Positions 6,129-8,441 of a stretch of 8,441 bases of DNA are shown here, piece after piece. A program made the position numbers and the translations under genes. Each line of letters begins with the position of its first letter. Within the stretch, counting starts at the first letter, position 1. Below the pieces are notes generated by a model. That model had not been told where the DNA came from. It did not search any database and saw nothing but the letters and a program-made list of their open reading frames with translations. The stretch comes from Bacteroidales bacterium (GTDB taxonomy: Bacteria; Bacteroidota; Bacteroidia; Bacteroidales; UBA932), in the NCBI GenBank assembly GCA_017551425.1, contig JAFZLQ010000117.1:1-8441 (forward strand), given 5' to 3'.

Positions 6129-7139
6129 TCAGAATGCAGTAGCTTTAAGGTGCAGGCCGGCGTCTTCCGGCAGCCCGCACATAAGGTTCATATTCTGGAC
6201 TGCCTGCCCCGACGCACCTTTGAGCAGATTGTCGATGACGGAGCACACCACCAGCCTGCCGCCGTGCTTCTCCAGCTGCAGCAGGCACTTGTTGGTGCCG
6301 GTTACCTGCTTGAGGTCCACCTCACCAGGTGCCACGAAGGTGAAGTGGGCATCGGCGTAATAGTCTTCGTAGAGACGGCGCGCCGCCGCTCCGTCCAACG
6401 TGCAGGGGGTGTGGACCGCAGCGAAGATGCCGCGGGCGAAACTGCCGCGCAGCGGGATGAAGTTGATGTCCGGGCCGCCAAGGTTGCGGCGGATCTCTGC
6501 AAGGTGCTGATGCTCAAAGATTTTGTAGGCGGAGACGTTGTCTGCGCGCCAGCTGAAATGAGTGCTCGCTCCGGGTTTGACGCCTGCGCCGGTGGAACCG
6601 GTGATGGCGGTTACGCTGACCTCCTCCTTAAGCAGGCCGGCGGCAGCCAGAGGCAGCAGGGCCAGCTGGATTGCAGTCGCAAAACAACCGGGATTCGCGA
6701 CGCTTTCAGCACTGCGTATTGCTTCACGCTTCAGTTCCGGCAGGCCGTATACATAGCCGTCGGACTCGTCACGGTAGTCCTGAGCCAGGTCGATGACCTT
6801 TAGGCCGGAGGGACGGGTGTGGGAGGCCCAGAACTCACGGCTGGCGCCGTGGCCACCGCAGAGGAACAGGATGTCGATGGGATTGCCGGTCTGGCCGGCA
6901 ATGACGGAATCGTCATGCCCCGCAACAACAAGAGCGTCATGCCCGACCTGATCGGGCATCTCCTCGCAGAAACGCAGGTCCGTTTCACCGTAGAGCCCCT
7001 CATGCACCTCCCAGAGAGCCTTTCCAGCGCTGCTGGCCGACTGCACGAAGGCTATCTCCGCCTCCGGATGATTCAGAAGAAGACGAATGAGTTCGCCGGC
7101 GGTGTATCCCGCGCCGCCTATGATTCCAACTTTTATCAT
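6129..7139 (-). CDS. argC: N-acyl-gamma-glutamyl-phosphate reductase with an in-frame repeat insertion
   Basis: An NADPH-dependent reductase of 336 residues that converts N-acylglutamyl phosphate to the semialdehyde. The N-terminal nucleotide-binding loop is GIIGGAGYTAGEL (5-17). The active-site Cys152 is in NPGCFAT (149-155). The catalytic His is in FEHQHLAEI (H212). GSTGAGVKPG (181-190) and the C-terminal DNLLKGASGQA (303-313) are also typical. Residues about 62-86 (DQVGHDALVV and onward to GQTGN) have no counterpart in Bacteroides ArgC, where a short link joins the equivalent of EEMP to IDILF. The DNA for this stretch is a pair of inverted hairpin repeats (6881-6960). The frame stays open and all catalytic residues are intact, so the protein is probably functional. 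The start is four bases after the argG stop. Confidence 0.95.
   Translation of the reverse strand: MIKVGIIGGAGYTAGELIRLLLNHPEAEIAFVQSASSAGKALWEVHEGLYGETDLRFCEEMPDQVGHDALVVAGHDDSVIAGQTGNPIDILFLCGGHGASREFWASHTRPSGLKVIDLAQDYRDESDGYVYGLPELKREAIRSAESVANPGCFATAIQLALLPLAAAGLLKEEVSVTAITGSTGAGVKPGASTHFSWRADNVSAYKIFEHQHLAEIRRNLGGPDINFIPLRGSFARGIFAAVHTPCTLDGAAARRLYEDYYADAHFTFVAPGEVDLKQVTGTNKCLLQLEKHGGRLVVCSVIDNLLKGASGQAVQNMNLMCGLPEDAGLHLKATAF
6881..6905 (-). repeat. Hairpin repeat unit A
   Basis: On the minus strand the unit starts GTCATTGCCGG, has a five-base loop and closes CCGGCAATC. The stem is eight perfect base pairs (6882-6889 with 6895-6902). It matches unit B at 18 of 25 positions. Six of the seven differences form three compensatory stem pairs, and the seventh is in the loop. 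Confidence 0.75.
6936..6960 (+). repeat. Hairpin repeat unit B
   Basis: On the plus strand the unit starts GTCATGCCCGA, has loop CCTGA and closes TCGGGCATC. The stem is eight perfect base pairs (6939-6946 with 6952-6959). It faces the opposite way from unit A. I recall similar GTCATGCCCGA...TCGGGCAT strings as dispersed repeats in bacterial genomes, but that was not checked here. Confidence 0.75.
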
Positions 7140-7143
7140 CAGC

Positions 7144-8340
7144 TTAACGTTTTTCGTCAGGATGCACGCTGTAGTAGGCGCGCAGGGCGGTGGCGTTCAC
7201 CTTGATGAAGCCCTTCGCGTCCGCGGCAGTCCAGGCCTTGGCGCCCTCGCCATATTCACCCAACTTGTTGTGTACCAGATCGTCCGGAGTATCGCACCCG
7301 ACGGTGGAGAAGCAATACGGCCGCAGTTCGAGCGTTACCGTACCGTTCACATTGCGCTGGCTGCTTTCCAGCATGGCCTCGATATCGGCCATAACCGGCT
7401 CGAAGTACTGGCTCTCATGCAGGAACATGCCGTACCAGTTGGCCACCTGGTCCTTCCAGTACTGCTGCCACTTGCTAAGGGTAAACTTCTCCAGGAACTT
7501 ATGCGCTCCTATTATCAGCATAGGCGCGGCCGCCTCGAAGCCCACACGACCCTTGATGCCTATGATGGTGTCGCCCACATGCATATCGCGCCCGATTCCG
7601 TAAGCCGAACCTATCGCCTCGACGGCACGGATCGCCGCGATGGGGTCGTCGTAACGATTACCGTTGACGCTCTTCAGTTCTCCCTTCTCGAAGCCGAGGG
7701 CTAGAATCTCGCTGCCGGTTTTCGTAACCTGCTTGAGGTAAGCAGATTCCGGCAGTCCCTGCTTGGAGTCGAGAATCTCGCCTCCGCAGATGGAAGTGCC
7801 CCAGAGGCCCACGTTGTAGCTGTACTTCAGCTTCGCGAAGTCGGCCTTGAAGCCATGGGCGTTCAGGTAGTCCACCTCCTGCTGACGGGACAGGTTGCCG
7901 TCACGGGTGAGGGTTATTATCTCCACTCCCGGGCACAGCACCAGGAAGGTCATGTCGAAGCGCACCTGATCGTTGCCGGCCCCGGTGGAACCATGCGCTA
8001 TCGCATCAGCCCCTATCTCCTTGGCGTAACGGGCGATAGCCGCCGCCTGGAAGATACGCTCGGAGGATACGGATATGGGATAGGTTCCGTTGCGGAGCAC
8101 GTTGCCGTACACCATGTAGCGCAGACTCTTGTCGTAGTACTCTCGCGTGACGTCAAGCGTAACGTACTTTGTCGCACCGAGCTTGTAGGCGTTCTCCTCG
8201 TTGGTCCGGAGCTGCTCCGGGCTGAATCCGCCCGTGTCGGCGCATGCCGCGTGAACCTCGTACCCCATTTCCCTGGCGAGGTACATTACCGTATAGGAGG
8301 TGTCGAGACCTCCGCTGAAAGCTACTACTCCCTTTTTCAT
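7144..8340 (-). CDS. argG: Argininosuccinate synthase
   Basis: This enzyme ligates citrulline and aspartate with ATP, releasing AMP and pyrophosphate, to give argininosuccinate. The 398-residue product begins with the N-type ATP pyrophosphatase P-loop AFSGGLDTS (7-15). It also has YPISVSSERI (87-96), the citrulline/aspartate-binding HGSTGAGNDQVRFD (116-129), LWGTSI (179-184), and the conserved SAYGIGRDMHVGDTIIGIKG stretch that is typical of the family. The length is normal for Bacteroidota. A GGAGA sequence (8350-8346) ends five bases before the ATG and could act as a ribosome-binding site, although this phylum rarely depends on one. The start lies one base after the stop of the upstream acyltransferase, so it is inside the operon and not at its head. 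Confidence 0.97.
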   Translation of the reverse strand: MKKGVVAFSGGLDTSYTVMYLAREMGYEVHAACADTGGFSPEQLRTNEENAYKLGATKYVTLDVTREYYDKSLRYMVYGNVLRNGTYPISVSSERIFQAAAIARYAKEIGADAIAHGSTGAGNDQVRFDMTFLVLCPGVEIITLTRDGNLSRQQEVDYLNAHGFKADFAKLKYSYNVGLWGTSICGGEILDSKQGLPESAYLKQVTKTGSEILALGFEKGELKSVNGNRYDDPIAAIRAVEAIGSAYGIGRDMHVGDTIIGIKGRVGFEAAAPMLIIGAHKFLEKFTLSKWQQYWKDQVANWYGMFLHESQYFEPVMADIEAMLESSQRNVNGTVTLELRPYCFSTVGCDTPDDLVHNKLGEYGEGAKAWTAADAKGFIKVNATALRAYYSVHPDEKR

Positions 8341-8341
8341 A

Positions 8342-8441
8342 CTATTCTCCGGGAGGATGTAGTTCCAAATGCTCCTGCGGGTCGTAAAGCAATCCCGTAC
8401 AGAGACACATCTTGTAATCGTTAGCCTGAAGTATATGGAAG
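8342..8441 (-). CDS. C-terminal end of a probable ArgA-like GNAT N-acyltransferase (partial)
   Basis: Only the last 32 codons and the TAG stop (8344-8342) are inside the window. The residues are FHILQANDYKMCLCTGLLYD followed by PQEHLELHPPGE. The KMCLCTGLLYDP stretch resembles the C-terminus of the GNAT-family acyltransferase that, as I recall, precedes argG in Bacteroides arginine operons and is thought to acylate glutamate in the first step. The one-base gap to argG supports co-transcription. The catalytic GNAT core lies outside the window, so the function rests on this short tail and the gene order. Confidence 0.6.
   Translation of the reverse strand, partial: FHILQANDYKMCLCTGLLYDPQEHLELHPPGE

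Larger units (their letters stand above)
6881..6960. repeat. Composite palindromic repeat element inserted in argC
   Basis: This 80-base block carries two inverted copies of a 25-base hairpin unit (6881-6905 on the minus strand, 6936-6960 on the plus strand) separated by 30 bases. The middle holds a short perfect palindrome TGACG-GAAT-CGTCA (6902-6915) and a fragment that repeats the start of the unit: CGTCATGCCC occurs at 6911-6920 and again at 6935-6944. In the argC frame it is open and encodes roughly residues 61-87. It resembles, in behaviour, the Rickettsia palindromic elements that insert in coding genes in frame, but no homology to those is claimed. No other copy was seen elsewhere in the window. 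Confidence 0.75.

Noticed and set aside
5686..6360. Plus-strand open frame of 224 codons opposite argD and argC
   Set aside because: Antisense shadow of two well-supported genes, without a recognisable product.
6911..6944. CRISPR-like direct repeat CGTCATGCCC
   Set aside because: Only two copies of ten bases with a 14-base gap, inside an open coding frame; better explained as part of the palindromic element.
6129..7139. argC as a pseudogene because of the repeat insertion
   Set aside because: The frame is open throughout and the nucleotide loop, Cys152, His212 and the C-terminal motif are all intact.

Overview
The window looks like a GC-rich member of the Bacteroidota, most likely Bacteroidales. 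Three things point there. The arginine genes are of the Bacteroides type, with an N-succinylornithine carbamoyltransferase in place of ornithine carbamoyltransferase. The only clear promoter fits the Bacteroidota consensus (TTTG, 19 bases, TAnnTTTG). The rRNA also reads like that phylum. Genus cannot be set from this stretch. Every gene is on the minus strand, so transcription runs from high to low coordinates.

Positions 8441 down to 899 hold an almost gapless run of arginine genes: the end of an ArgA-like GNAT acyltransferase (partial), argG, argC, argD, argF', argB, argE' and argH. The junctions are +1, +4, +2, +33, -4, -4 and -20 bases, which suggests one polycistronic mRNA with coupled translation. 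Together the products form a complete linear route: glutamate to N-acylglutamate (GNAT), phosphorylation (ArgB), reduction (ArgC), transamination (ArgD), carbamoylation of N-acylornithine (ArgF'), removal of the acyl group from N-acylcitrulline (ArgE'), then argininosuccinate (ArgG) and arginine (ArgH). Ser90 of ArgF' suggests that the acyl group is succinyl. The operon's own promoter lies outside the window.

Positions 898 to 651 are an AT-rich spacer (248 bases) with no gene, no tRNA and no hairpin terminator. It holds a consensus promoter, an A-tract UP-like region, a boxA-like antitermination motif and a leader of about 175 bases. Positions 650 to 1 are the first ~650 bases of a 23S rRNA gene. 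Thus the 23S gene follows argH and its own promoter, not 16S rRNA and spacer tRNAs.

The two most interesting points are this apparently unlinked, self-promoted 23S rRNA gene and an in-frame insertion of about 24 codons in argC. The insertion is made of two inverted copies of a 25-base hairpin unit whose stem differences are all compensatory. It behaves like a protein-coding palindromic repeat element.
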